A DNA stretch of 64,000 nucleotides from Corbicula japonica (lineage: Eukaryota > Mollusca > Bivalvia > Venerida > Cyrenidae), in NCBI GenBank assembly GCA_038501625.1, contig JAZAYU010001065.1:1-64000 (forward strand), given 5' to 3'. The position numbers and the translations under genes are program-made. The notes beneath the pieces were generated by a model, which saw nothing but the letters and a program-made list of their open reading frames with translations, ran no database searches and was not told the DNA's origin. Below are positions 10,935 to 22,916 of the stretch, in pieces (position 1 is the stretch's first letter; each line of letters begins with the position of its first letter).

Positions 10935-13900
10935 CAGTTTTTAGCTCTCAAGAAAACTGACAATTTTGGTGAAAATAGGATATGTACAGATCTGGAAATT
11001 GGCAGGAATATTTGTGAATGTGTTGTGAATGGATATATGTGGTTTTCATTTGGAATTTTACAGTCGTTTTCTGGAAAATATTTTTGAAAAATAGTTTTTG
11101 TGACCCTATTGGACTTTTTTCAATCAGTGTATATTGCCTGAAGCTACAATGCGCGAACAATTGTCAAGAATTAGGCAGGTATACACTTTACAGTATTGGA
11201 TTATCAAAACTACAGAAACCTACCCCTTCACTTCTCACAAGATTAAAACAGTTAGAAATTCTGAGGTACAGGGGCTCTCGTGGTGGATTAAATAACAATA
11301 GACGTGTATGGGACACAAACAATGGAGTTAATCTGAACAATATAATAACTCTACCACAGGCTATACAAAGTGTATCAATAGATGTAAACAGGAATGGCTG
11401 TGATAAACCTTTTTCTTTCAAGGCTAATCCAATAAATAGACATATACTTAAAATTAAATACGACAATCCAGAACCTGTTAAGGCACAAAAGTGTCTCTCA
11501 GTATGCAGTATAAACCCAAGATCAGTAAAAAAACAATACACTATCACTTTGTGACTATATACAATCAAACGATTTTGACGTAGTTGCAATAACTGAAACA
11601 TGGCTGGGCAGCAAAGTTGACAAAACGTGTCTTGGTGAACTTGTTCCAAATGGCTATTGTATTAACCACGTACCCCGTGGCGGTGGCGGAAAACGCGGTG
11701 GCGGTGTTGCACTTATTTTTAAATCACAAATTGATGTCAATCTTATTGCCTCAAGTATTGACCATCAAATCTTGACCTTTGAGTACCTGGACTGTAATCT
11801 TAATGTGAACAATTATTCTGTACGTCTTGCTGTAGTGTACAGACCAACTCCATCAAAAGAAAATCAGTGTAAAATTAAAGACTTTCTTGAGCATGAATGG
11901 CCCGAATTTCTTGCCAAGTATGCTACAGTTGACATAAGTGTCATCATAGTTGGCGACTTAAATTTCCACCTAGACATTCCTAGTAATCGTGACACGGAAC
12001 GCTTTGACAATATTCTAAAATCAAGTGGTATGAAGCAACATGTCACACAGCCAACACATGTAGGAGGACATATTTTAGATGTGATAATCACTAGAGATAC
12101 AGACGACATTGTTTCTCATGTCGACATTACAGATCCCGGATTATCAGACGCTTCAGGAAAGATTTCACGAGATCATTTAGCTGTGAATTTCAGGGCAAAA
12201 TTTTCTAAGCCTGCGCCAGTTCGGAAAACTATCTCGTTCAGAAAACTTAGTTCAATTAATATCCAGTCTTTTAAAAGTACCATAGAAGCCTCAGACTTGC
12301 TGACTGATCAGTTACTAGCTTCATGTACAGATATAGATAAATTGGTCGATGCATACACTAGTGAGCTATCAATGCTACTGGAAAAGCATGCCCCGCTTCG
12401 CACCAAAAGTATTATTCTCAGAAATGATTGTCCTTGGTATACAGAAGAACTTTATGAGGCTAAACACAAAAAGCGAAAATTGGAGCGTAACTGGCGAAAA
12501 TCTAAACTCTGCATTGATCATCAACTTTACAGGGAACAATGTTCTACAGTGAATAAGCTACTCAGGGAGGCAAGGGTGACATACTATTCCAACAAAATAG
12601 CCTCTGAAGGTGGTGATCAGAAAAATCTCTACAAGATTACAAAACATCTTCTTGGCGCATCCAATGAAGTGGTTCTACCCTCATCATCTACATCATCAAA
12701 ACAACTAGCTCAAGATTTTAGTAACTTTTTCGTCAATAAAGTCGAAGGTATCAGAAACGACATTAAAACACAGAACTCGTTGCCGGCCAACATAAACACA
12801 AATGTTTTAACCTCATCTTCACCACCGGTGACCACCATGCTGAATTTCGCACCAGTATCTGAGCAGACAATAAAACGCATTATTATGAGGTCACCAAATA
12901 AATCCTGTGAGCTAGACCCAATACCCACATGGTTACTGAAATCTTGCATTGATGAACTGCTACCTATTTTGACAAAGATAATAAATACTTCATTAGAAAT
13001 GGCCTATGTACCAAAAGTGTTTAAATGTTCACGAATACTAAAGAAACCGGGCCTTGACCAAAATGAACTTAAAAACTACAGACCCGTGTCTAATCTGCCC
13101 TTTATATCCAAGGTTCTAGAAAAGGCTGTGGACATGCAATTAGAATCGCATCTTGCTTCAAACAACCTGCATGAACCAAATCAGTCGGCTTACCGGAAGT
13201 TTCATTCAACAGAGAGTGCACTAATTAAAGTACAAAATGACATTATGCAATCTTTAGATCAAAACAACATTACAGTTCTTGTTCTATTGGATCTTTCAGC
13301 AGCATTTGATACCATAGATCATATTACTCTCCTAAATCGACTAAAGAACGAGTTCGGTATTATGGGTGCTCCGCTGAAATGGATGACCTCTTACCTTAGT
13401 GATAGGTACCAAACAGTTTGTATTGACGGCCAATTGTCAGAGGCAGTTCTAATGACCTACAGTGTGCCACAGGGATCAGTACTAGGCCCTAAAAACTATA
13501 TTATGTACACCAAGCCTGTAGGGTCTATCTGTAGAGACCATGGTCTGGACCACCACTTTTATGCGGACGACTCTCAACTATATCTAGCGTTCAAGCCCAA
13601 TGATAAGGTCTGCGCCGAGGAAGCTCTACGCCGGGTGGAGAGCTGCCTTTCAGACATTGTATCTTGGATGCACTCTAACATGCTGAAGTTAAACACGTAT
13701 AAGACTGAGGTCATTGTCTTCTCATCCAAACATAATGAGCAGTTTGTTGGAGATATAACCATCACTATTGGCGCATCTCTGATAAAGCCAGCAAAAGTTG
13801 TCAGAAATCTCGGTGCATTCTTCGACTCTATGATGAATATGGAAAGCCATGTTAATTCCGTGTGTCGATCCAGCTACGCTCAATTACGCAAAATTAGCCA

Positions 13901-14742
13901 CATAAGACAATGCATAACTTGTGATGCTACAAAATCTCTGGTCAACAGTCTTGTTACATCTCGACTAGACTACTGTAATTCTCTGCTATACGGACTACCG
14001 AAAACCACTCTTAACAAGCTACAGACTGTTCAAAACACAGCAGCACGTATAATTTCAAAAGCTTCGCGCACCAGTCATATCACTCCGATTTTGAAAGAGC
14101 TGCATTGGTTACCGATAGACAGTAGAATCAAGTACAAGATTTGTACCCTCACATACAAGGCACTTCACAACCAAGCACCAGCGTATCTTAAATCTTTGCT
14201 GAAACTGTATACACCAAAGCGAACACTTAGATCTCAAGACAATACATTGATTTTGGTACAACCCAGATCTAAAACAGTGAGCTACGGGGACCGATGTTTC
14301 TGTGTGTGTGCCCCTCGGCTGTGGAATTCGTTACCAGTGACACTACGCCAGTCTAGCAGCTTTGCTTCTTTTAAAAAAGCTCTTAAAACATACCTTTTCC
14401 TTCAGTGTTACGAAGCACAGTAGTTTTAATCTGTAGTGATACATTTATATTTCTCCAATTTTTGAACTGTTTATATTTTTTAATGTACAGACAGACACTC
14501 TCATTTTTTATGCAGCACAATATGGTCTGTTTTTTTACCTATCAATATGTTTGTGTAATCTTATTTCACATTTTTTTTATGTAAAGGTTGTTTTTATTTT
14601 TATTTTATTTTTTTATATATAGGAACCTGTGATTCTGTTTATCGTATTCTTAAAATGTATGTTTCTGTTTGTAAAGCACCTTTGAGCGTATGTATGAAAA
14701 GGGTGCTATATAAATGTGGATTATAATAATAATAATAATAAC
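10935..14742 (+). mobile_element. LINE, CR1/L2-like non-LTR retrotransposon
   Basis: It holds one long endonuclease-reverse transcriptase frame and a 3' end (GAGCGTATGTATGAAAAGG, then GTGCTATATAAATG) finishing in an ATA/ATT microsatellite, the usual CR1/L2-type tail. The 5' boundary is uncertain: upstream of about 11,200 there is only an open frame without recognisable domains. MITE pieces lie on both sides, so it probably landed in older MITE sequence. No target duplication was identified. Confidence 0.85.
11200..14423 (+). pseudogene. LINE ORF2: apurinic endonuclease plus reverse transcriptase, one frameshift
   Basis: An upstream frame ends at 11,554 with a segment matching the start of a LINE endonuclease (SINPRSVK). 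It passes into the main frame across a run of seven A at about 11,527-11,533, so a one-base indel splits the ORF. The main frame is open from 11,529 to the TAG at 14,421-14,423. Seen in order: ITETWLG, VVYRPTPS, VGDLNFHLD and SRDHLAV of the endonuclease, then the reverse transcriptase with QSAYRKFHSTESAL, LLDLSAAFDTIDH, VPQGSVLGP and the catalytic YADD at 13,560-13,571. These are the residues for nicking target DNA and copying RNA. The frame after the A run has no stop, so decay is slight, or the indel is a sequencing error. Confidence 0.9.
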
Positions 14743-14986
14743 ACGAATTTATTTCTGTTAGTGCTCTAAACTGCCACAACATAAAAATAAAGTTTTTATT
14801 TAAAAAATGGAGGATTTCGCGAAAACACATAACTTTTTACGAAACCTTAAAATTTCACGAAAGATATTTTTGCATGAAAATAATGGAAGTTTTCACGAAA
14901 TCAGATTTCGTGAAACGAAAAACAGATAACTTTTCATGAAAGCGTAACAATTTCACGAAAGATGCCAGTTATCTAAAAATTATGGA
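14743..14986. repeat. MITE fragment downstream of the LINE
   Basis: CACGAATTTATTTCTGTTAGTGC (14,744 on) occurs in inverse at about 15,128-15,168, and GGAGGATTTCGCGAAAAC is shared with the neighbouring MITE. Repeated TTTCACGAAA motifs continue to 14,986. Confidence 0.55.
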
Positions 14987-15267
14987 AGCATATTTGTGCC
15001 ACAACTTAACCACATAAAATAACGTGAAAATTATGGATGTTTTCGCGAAAAAAAGTTATATGTTTTCGAGAAAAAAAAACCTGTTTTCGTGAAATCCTCC
15101 ATTATTTTCATGGATACTATATCTTTATGTTGAGGCAATATAGAGCATTATCAGGAATAAATTCGTGTTCGTGTGTAATTTATCCGCTTTCGCGAAAAAA
15201 ATCTTTTTGCGAAATCCTCCATTTTTTCACGTTAATTTATATGGTTAAGTTGTGGCGCAAATAAGCT
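14987..15267. mobile_element. 281-bp MITE
   Basis: AGCATATTTGTGCCACAACTTAACC at the left is inverted at the right (GGTTAAGTTGTGGCGCAAATAAGCT, ending 15,267). Inverse arms extend about 60 bp to the GGAGGATTTCGC block. No coding capacity. Confidence 0.75.
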
Positions 15268-16936
15268 TACATAATAAACCAATGAATTAGTGGATGTCAA
15301 CATTGAAATTCATTTATTTTAAATGAAAGGATTTCATGCAGACCACTGGTTGTCACATTAATTAAATACTTGAAGTATTCTCCTCAGAAACACACGTTAG
15401 ATTTCAATATAGTATTAGCAGAATATTTTATATGTTGTTGTTTTTTTAATCAAATTCTTTCAAGCCAGGTTGGAACTTCAAAGAATACGACAAGGGTCGG
15501 GGAGTTTAACTATATGAAACTATTGAAAACTTGGAAAATCCTCTACTCAAATACCGATGACTCGGTTTCAAAACTAATCGCAGAATTGTTTCTGAAGGAG
15601 TTTTGTATCGAATTCACCCCTCTCCCCAATCAATGTTGGATCCAAAATGGCTGCAGAGGGTGGGGCTAGTTTCTCCAAATGTCTTTATGGAAAACCATGA
15701 AAATCTTTTTCTTATGAACATTTTTGTCTTTGGATACAAATAGAATTTAAGGGAATTTTGATATCTGGCTATTTTTCTCTACACGTATAACTGTTTTAAT
15801 GTATGCAAAATACAGATAAATTAATAAAATAATAAAATAAAAATATGTGTGTGAAGTTTTGTTGAATTTCAATTTTGCCGCTATAAAGATCTTGCTATTT
15901 TTTCTTTTAATCGATGACAGTGCAAAGGTAGAATGACCTTAAATGGTTGATTAAACGAATCCAACAATATCACGGCGTTATTATATAACTCGGCCTTAAA
16001 AATTTATGCCATTCAAATTGTATAATAGAAATCGTTTTATAAACATATTGATCTTAAGTTATAGCGTGATTGAATCAATGTAGTTAGGAATTTCCAATAG
16101 TAGTCCTTATAAGAAAACTAATAACTGCTATAGAAAATGTACTGCACTTAGTGGGTTGTTGCTTCAAGCAATTGTAAAAAACATGGAATTTCCAATGTGT
16201 CATGTACACAATAATAAAATCACTAAAATATTGTTATTAGTGAATAAGCATAGACATGGAATATTGTTCGCTCATGGAAATTATTTCAAAAAAGGTAAAA
16301 CGTTATTTTTTTTAAACATTGATCAATATGATTAGTATTAATTTCCTTTTACTTCTATAAAACAGAGTAAAAATTCGTTCTGATGTAGATACTTTAATAA
16401 TATCATAACCAAGATCTTCATATATTTACACAATGTATAATGGCATCGTTTTCGGATCGTATCGAATTGGAGTATTTATAACAAAAAAAGGACCCACTGT
16501 CCGATCTACTGCCGTATTGCCATAACAACCAGTCGACATGTAGACATCGCCACATTCTGCGTCGACATGGTTTGTTTTGTCAGAACAAAAAGCAACTAGT
16601 AAGTAACGAAAATAAGAACACCGATTAGGCTCGGTTTTGAAACTGTCTCATTAATTATTGATAATGGTTGAAATTATTTTTGAGCCAATGGCCATGCAGT
16701 ATTTTTCAAATATTTCGAATCTTAATTCTCATAATGTTGCGCGTCGGAAATGTGTTATTATAGGACAATTTGCTCCCAATTATTGCTCGAACATTTAATG
16801 ACGAACATGTATTTGTTCGCTTACGATCTTTTAAAGCGTGGAAGTAGGCGTGACTTAAAAAAAGAGAGGTAAAGGAAATCATTTAAATATTATTTTAGCG
16901 TTGACGTTTTGGCTGATGATCAACTTCTTAAATTGT
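15268..16936. other. Intergenic, no gene seen
   Basis: AT-rich sequence. The longest open frame (15,370-15,669, 99 codons) shows no domain, signal peptide or codon pattern that supports it. No repeat could be delimited. Confidence 0.4.
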
Positions 16937-17190
16937 TTAACCCTTTACTTCATAGACACGTCTGTTATCACAAAGGGGCTAGTGTAGATCCAGATCAGCC
17001 ATAAAATCAATGCCATCTGATCCGGAATTACACTATTCGTTTTTGTTGTTGTTGTTTTTTTCGAAATAACTTACTGAGTCTTAAAGCGGACAGTGTAGGT
17101 CATGATCGGAATGCACGGATGTGTCGGCTGATCTGGATATTAACTGTTTCGCCAAGATATAAAAGATGTATTTATGGAGAAAAGGGTTAA
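16937..17190. mobile_element. MITE family A, copy 1
   Basis: Ends TTAACCCTTTACTTCAT and, in inverse, ATGGAGAAAAGGGTTAA. The interior has the family core AGTGTAGATCCAGATCAG and its inverse CTGATCTGGAT. Other copies lie at 27,460, 29,047, 31,147 and 33,335. Confidence 0.75.
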
Positions 17191-17513
17191 ATGGAACTTT
17201 CACTGACGAACCCTTGTTTCTCCATCCAACATACACTGTGGGTCTGCGCTGGGCCTGACCGTTTAATTTTCATACAAGCCTCTAAATGAACAATAACCTA
17301 TACATAATAATGCACATGTCTGATTGATTAAAATAATTAGAATAATTCGATTCTACTTTGAAGTGTTTTTGCTTGTTAAGTTTGCGAGGTGTTATGGTTC
17401 GACATTTTATTTCCTACAAAGCTCTTTATTGTGAAAAAAAACTGAATGTGTTGAATTTTAAGTAGATTAAATTTAAAATAAAGCGGAATAACTGGCGTCC
17501 TATTTGAATTGAC

Positions 17514-17697
17514 ATCCAGTGAAACCTGCCTTAGCAGCCACCTGTGAATAGCAACCACCTGTCTTAAACAGCCAGTTTGAATATGTCCTAAACTGACATT
17601 TTGTTTTCATTTTAACCTGTCTTTAACAGCAACCTGTATAGAGCAGCCACTTTTTGTCACTCCCTTGGGTGGCTGCTAAAGACAGATTTGACTGTAC
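17514..17697. mobile_element. MITE family B, copy 1
   Basis: CAGTGAAACCTGCCTTAGCAG at the left is mirrored by CTGCTAAAGACAGATTTGACTG at the right. Interior GCCACTTTTTGTCACTCCCT. Copies lie at 37,447 (inverse) and 40,081. Confidence 0.75.
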
Positions 17698-20289
17698 TTA
17701 TAATATACTGTACATGCTCTCTCTCCTCATCTGTTCTTTTTCGCTGCGTGGGGAGGCTGTGATTTGTGAGTGTGATGATTCCTGATATGCATATATTAAT
17801 TTTTCGGCGTTAGCTGTCTAAGCTCACTTTTGACCTAGTTTTTCGACCAATGAAATGTTGTAAATAATACTCGTATTCTCTTATTATGCAGAGGGAAAAT
17901 GAAATAAACTATTTCGATTGATAGCTTTTTACACCAGAGAGGCATTGGGATTTGATTATAATAAAGCGGAAAAATCAAATAGATTAACTAGATTGGTTGT
18001 TAGTGGGTGTTGTATTGGAGGAAAAACATATTTACGATTTAAGAAACCAGTTAAGTCAATATTAATGGCTTAAATACAATATTAAATGGAATATTCTTGG
18101 GTGTCACTTGCATACAATACACAGTGTAAAACGAAAGAGAAGTGTAGATATTCCTAGTTCTTACTGGTTCCTTTCTAGTTCCTTTGATACTAATTGTTAA
18201 TTTCAAGTTCGTAAGACAAGTTCATTGTAGTGTAACACTCTCGCCTCTCAAGCGGAGGCCCCGGGGTTCAATACTCAGGTCGGACACTTTTTTTAAACTT
18301 AATAAACGTAAAAGTTGGTAGATTTCGCTCTTGTAACAGGCTGTTATTATTTAATATTAAATTTCAAGGACATGTGTTCATCTTGAATTCTCACTCTACA
18401 CGAGGTATTTTATTGAAACTGAATATTTTGCTTCTTTAATCGACTTGTTATCACTGTATGAAAATGTTGCAACAGCTTCAACATTTTTCTTTGAAAGACA
18501 CTTTCAATAAATTTATGAGTTGTCATGATTCGGTCGCTTAATCTCTAAGTCATACTAAGAAGGCAGGGAGGGTTCGTCAACAGCTATAACAAATAAAATA
18601 AAATAACTAAACTGTGTCTGCTTTGCCTTTCTGTATTTCTTTCTTTCTTATATACATGTATATATAAATCTTTTCCATCAACGCCGTTTATCTTTTTAAA
18701 GATATTTCTTGTTTCTCCAATACTTCTTTTAAATTTGCATTCTTCGGCTGCTTGATAACTATGTATCTAATAGTTTTCGAAAAAACAAACGACTGCCAAT
18801 AAGATATTATAGCGTTTTACATCATTTTACAAAACTTTAGATGTAGTCATGGTTACTGTTAATCTGAAAGAACAAGTAAAAGCTAATCTACATTTTTAAA
18901 AGAAATTTTCAAAATATTGTCTGATATTTTTTAATGTTTAGAGCCAAAACTGAATTTTGCGTATAAATACAATATAAATTCTAAATTAGCTAGTACATGT
19001 AATCACACAATATCAGCATTATTTTGGTTTATTTTACAGCATAATTTTAATTATTTAATTAAATTAAATCAATAAATTAATTATTCTAGAGTACAGCTTC
19101 TATGGTAAATAAATTGAAAATACAAACAAATAATACATCCTCAGGAAAACTATTCTTTTACTAACAGTGAACTGGCAATGAATGTCAATAATAGGCTTTT
19201 AATAAATAAGAAAACAAGGTTTTGCGCTTGAAAACGAAAGTAGAAATGAAAAAAAGGAAAACAAAACCGTTTCGATTTACTAAAAAGCGCGACTGTTTTT
19301 AGAATAATCGTCACAGAATAGTGTAGCATAAGATTTACCTGGTACATGTATATGTTGTTGATTTATATTATTGATTAATTTCAGAGTTCAGATGCAAAAG
19401 GATTTTGATTATATTTAAGTGTACACGTACTCTGTTTTTAAATCACTATTTAGTGTAGACTATCCAACTGTCCAACGCGTGCAAACGTAAATGCAGCGTG
19501 ATAATTTTATATAGTTTCTACATGTATAAACAACTACAATGTACTTCTTCACTAAAATCTTGCCGACAATGAGTTCTTTTCCAAAAAGTTTTTTTTTTCC
19601 TTTTTTTAAGTTTGTTTATTTTTTCATTTGCACTGCTTGAACCCATAGTATACATTGTATTTGTGTTGAATGCTGAACGTAATGAATACAGTGTTAATTC
19701 AATAATAGTTTGTAGTGATGTTTTTCTCTAATTACTCGTACAATTAAAATAACTTATGAATACTCTTTATTTACCTTATTTAGTTAGAGTGGTTTTGGAG
19801 AAATAATTGTCGTGTCAACTCAGTTTGATGGGCAATTTCTTTATTAATTAGGCAGTTAAATACAAATGGTTAGGTGCAGAGTGCCTTTAACGTTAATGCG
19901 TCATGCAGAATGCATACCGACTCTCGCCTTAATTAAGTTCTTTATCCTTCTGAACTTGCCCAAAAGTTCAAAAATTTGACAATCAAATGAATGAATGAAT
20001 CTGTTCAATACTTTAATATAAAAAATACCGAGCTCATAATTATTAAGGAAAGAGGAGATAAACTTGACCACTGTGAAAAAAAGAAACATCTTCCCGTTTT
20101 ATCAAATGTCCAGATATGCGCAAATACCACAACTTAAACAAAAGAAAACAAAATCAAATGTAGATTCACTAAATAAAAGTTACCCATGTTATTTTGTCAA
20201 GATTCCATTTTGGCTCAGTATACTTTAACTGCAATGAACAATAATCATGTCAGTTAATCATCTTACGTGCAATTTGTTTTCTGTTCCAG
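17698..20289. other. Intergenic region before cGLR copy 3
   Basis: No gene is recognised. One tRNA-like fragment lies at about 18,228-18,292. Short open frames on the minus strand (19,150-19,347 and 19,901-20,089) have no features. The leader exon of copy 3 should lie here but could not be found by similarity to copies 2 and 4. Confidence 0.4.
18228..18292 (+). other. tRNA-like fragment (SINE head or tRNA pseudogene)
   Basis: AGTGTAACACTCTCGCC resembles a D-arm/A-box region. GCCTC-loop-GAGGC can form an anticodon-like stem with a 7-base loop. GGGGTTCAATACTC resembles a B box. The 3' strand AGGTCGGAC has no matching acceptor strand upstream, so this is no functional tRNA. A run of T follows. 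Confidence 0.35.
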
Positions 20290-20374
20290 AAATCATTAAA
20301 CGGCGTATATGACGCCATTTAACTCAATTAAGAAGTTAATATTATGATAAACACATGACAAAACACTGGCGAAA
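20290..20374 (+). promoter_or_regulatory. 5' UTR of cGLR copy 3 after a predicted splice acceptor
   Basis: TTTTCTGTTCCAG ends at 20,289, and the following AAATCATTAAACGGCG matches AAATCTTTAAACAGC after the acceptor of copy 4 (58,555). The segment leads to the GAAAATGGC start at 20,375. Confidence 0.55.
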
Positions 20375-20689
20375 ATGGCATCTGAACAAATAAATACTGA
20401 GTGCGATCAATTATTGAACAAATATGGATACAACAAAGCAATGGTAGACAGACGAATTGCAGAGAATAACAAAATATCAGAGTCTATCACAATGATGACT
20501 CATAAAATGTTGGGCCATTCTAAGGTTGACAAAGTTCTGGTAGGCAGCAGACGTGAAGGAATATCCTTGTTTGGTGAAAGTGACACTGACGTAATGATTA
20601 TTTTAAATGATGTTTTGGCCAGGGAAAAATCCAAATCACGTAAATCTATTCAGAAACCACCAATTCAAAATATAGTGACACATGATTAA
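20375..20689 (+). CDS. cGAS-like nucleotidyltransferase, copy 3: N-terminal part up to an in-frame TAA
   Basis: 104 codons then TAA. The start AAAATGGCATCT is shared with copies 2 and 4. It contains the nucleotidyltransferase signature: GSRREG at about residues 57-62, then GESDTDVM, whose two aspartates correspond to the first metal-binding acids of cGAS/Mab-21 enzymes. Alone the product would hold the first catalytic half-motif but neither the third acid nor the C-terminal core. The stop is in the same frame as the downstream ORF and is followed at once by ATG (TAAATG), with no indel. It may be a dead copy with one nonsense change, a readthrough or reinitiation arrangement, or a sequencing error. 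Confidence 0.75.
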   Translation: MASEQINTECDQLLNKYGYNKAMVDRRIAENNKISESITMMTHKMLGHSKVDKVLVGSRREGISLFGESDTDVMIILNDVLAREKSKSRKSIQKPPIQNIVTHD

Positions 20690-22168
20690 ATGAGTGGTAA
20701 AAGAGAGAATGGTGAAACCAAGAAATCAAAAGGTGACACTTCTATTGAATCAAAAACTGTTTATGTTATGGACAAACATGAAACACCAGCCGGTTACACA
20801 CTTTTACGTGCAAGTTCTGCTAACGACAATGAATACACATGCAATGCTATGGTCAAAACCCAAAGAGGAGCATTTCTATCTAGCCAGTCATTTCTTATTG
20901 CAAACAAATACAAGTTCCGGTTGAATCAGGGTTGGATAAAAAGCGCAGTGCAATATAAAGAACAGAATGGCCCATCTCTGCCAGAAACTTTACCTGCCAA
21001 GTACTTGTACCTGAAAATTATCGAATTCCTAACTGGACCAAATTATGCCAGCAGTGAGAAAGATTGTGTAATTTCGATTCCCTGCCAATGTCCATCTCTT
21101 TTACATAAATGGCAAAATCGAAAAAGACCATATGACTGGCCAACACAAGAAACGATCGAACAAGTTGTTAGTCTCCCTGTTCATGTGGTACCCGTAGGTT
21201 TAAAAAGAAGCCGGAACGAAGGTTTACAATGGAGAATAAGTTTCACCTTTGCTGAAGTACATCTTGTACAAAATTTCAATGACACTCAGATTAAAGTGTT
21301 AGTTTTGCTGCGAAATATCGTCAAAGAGAAGCTAAAACCCATCAGTAATAAAATATCCTCATACGTTATTAAAAATGTCATGTTTTGGCTGTCCGAGTCA
21401 ATACCATTGCGAGCCTTTACAACGGCGAGTTTGCTGGAGCTTGTTAAGTGTGGTCTTCTGCGTTTACAAGAAAACATCACGACTAAACATCTTCCTTGTT
21501 ACATGCTACCACAAAGAAATCTCCTCCAAACATTGAACAAAAATGAAGTGAAACGGCTGGTTTCAATGCTGGATTGTATAATAATACATAACGATATTGA
21601 AATGTTGAATCATATCTTAAATGAAAGGATGAAGAAGGCGGGATTAGAGAAACTTGCAGCAATAGACAAAATGAGTCTAGAGGTTTACAAAGAAATGACA
21701 GCACATGACATATTTACAATCACAAATGAGTGTACTATGTGTTCTACAAGTTATATCCATCACACGAGATATGCTTATTTGCTTCTTAAACAACATCTTA
21801 AGAAGATACGTTTGAGGAATCGGACTCGGTTTGAGCGGTTGCTTGATGTAATAAGGGTATTTTTGATGATTGTTCCATTTACGATTCCGCAAGTGGGGAT
21901 TCATTTATGCGGCGGCAGAGGAATGAGCAGAGTTCCATTAATGCCAGTTTTATTGCTTATAGTAATAGCCCACTTACCGAGCATCTCCTCGAATGGCTCT
22001 AATGACACGTTAATGGCATATGCTGTTAACATACTTTTCTTTGTAATGGTTGTTTCCTTTGTGGCATTTTATTACATTGAATACAGGAAAAAAAGATCCC
22101 GAAAAAAATCCAGTGTATTTTGTGTCGCCAAAACCATGTTTAAAAGACCAGCATTGCCTTGGAATTAA
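20690..22168 (+). CDS. cGAS-like / Mab-21-like protein, copy 3: main part with putative membrane tail
   Basis: 492 codons in the same frame as the upstream piece. Residues 24-40 carry the family block VMDKHETPAGYTLLR. The third catalytic acid candidate is in KDCVISIPC (about D125). The Mab-21 core LQWRISFTFAEV lies at 179-190, followed by KISSYVIKNVMFWL. Unlike copy 4, the last 115 residues hold three hydrophobic stretches, about 385-405, 415-431 and 441-463. The last is followed by basic YRKKRSRKK, as expected at the cytosolic side of a membrane segment. A membrane-tethered cyclic-nucleotide synthase-like protein is the natural reading if the stop at 20,687 is bypassed; without the N-terminus it lacks the DxD pair. 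Substrate and ligand are unknown. Confidence 0.8.
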   Translation: MSGKRENGETKKSKGDTSIESKTVYVMDKHETPAGYTLLRASSANDNEYTCNAMVKTQRGAFLSSQSFLIANKYKFRLNQGWIKSAVQYKEQNGPSLPETLPAKYLYLKIIEFLTGPNYASSEKDCVISIPCQCPSLLHKWQNRKRPYDWPTQETIEQVVSLPVHVVPVGLKRSRNEGLQWRISFTFAEVHLVQNFNDTQIKVLVLLRNIVKEKLKPISNKISSYVIKNVMFWLSESIPLRAFTTASLLELVKCGLLRLQENITTKHLPCYMLPQRNLLQTLNKNEVKRLVSMLDCIIIHNDIEMLNHILNERMKKAGLEKLAAIDKMSLEVYKEMTAHDIFTITNECTMCSTSYIHHTRYAYLLLKQHLKKIRLRNRTRFERLLDVIRVFLMIVPFTIPQVGIHLCGGRGMSRVPLMPVLLLIVIAHLPSISSNGSNDTLMAYAVNILFFVMVVSFVAFYYIEYRKKRSRKKSSVFCVAKTMFKRPALPWN

Positions 22169-22628
22169 TTATTCAATGTATGTTCAAATGTTTATTGACT
22201 GTTCAGCCCATTTTTTTTACAGGAAGAACTGTTGACTGATAAGCATTGTTTCTCTTTCTTTCTAAACCGAAAGTAGATCTGGAAGTATGTTTTTCTTGAA
22301 TTTCTTGAAAATCCTAACATTATTTTAACGAATTGGCACTAATGTTTGTAGACCAGCATATAATTGTTTTAGTTATGATTTGGTATATTGTAATTGAATT
22401 TTAGCGTTCTCATGTAAACGTGTTTCTTTGTTTTAGTATGTGCTTGGTAATTAGAACATGGATTAGACTTAACTGAGCTTGCAAACATAAGTACGTCCTT
22501 AGATAAATACATTAATTCTTCACTAAAATCTAGGTGGCAATGAGTATTTTGTCAAAAATTCATGTTTGAATTTAGGCGGTTTTGGCCATTTTTAATGATT
22601 TCTTACTCTCACAGGAAGTAAGTCTGGA
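22169..22628. other. 3' flank of cGLR copy 3
   Basis: AT-rich, no gene seen. It leads to a 26-bp tandem repeat. Confidence 0.4.
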
Positions 22629-22916
22629 AGCAATCAAATTGCAGGTTATCCGGCAGCAATCAAATTGCAGGTAATCCGGCAGCAATCAAATGGCAGGTAA
22701 TCGGGCAGCAATCAAATGGCAGGTTATCCGGCAGCAATCAAATGGCAGGTAATCGGGCAGCAATCAAATGGCAGGTAATCCGGCAGCAATCAAATGGCAG
22801 GTAATCCGGCAGCAATCAAATGGCAGGTAATCCGGCAGCAATCCTATGGCAGGTAATCCGGCAGCAATCAAATGGCAGGTAATCCGGCTGCAATCCTATG
22901 GCAGGTAAACCGGCAA
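22629..22916. repeat. 26-bp minisatellite, about 11 copies
   Basis: Unit GCAGCAATCAAATGGCAGGTAATCCG. Copies differ by one or two bases (AAATTGC, AATCGGG, ATCCTATGG). The period is constant at 26 bp and there are no spacers. Confidence 0.92.

Noticed and set aside
18228..18292. Functional tRNA gene
   Set aside because: No paired acceptor stem and no proper anticodon loop; a SINE head or relic at most.
22629..22916. Possible CRISPR-like direct repeats
   Set aside because: Units are contiguous without spacers, in an animal genome; a plain minisatellite.
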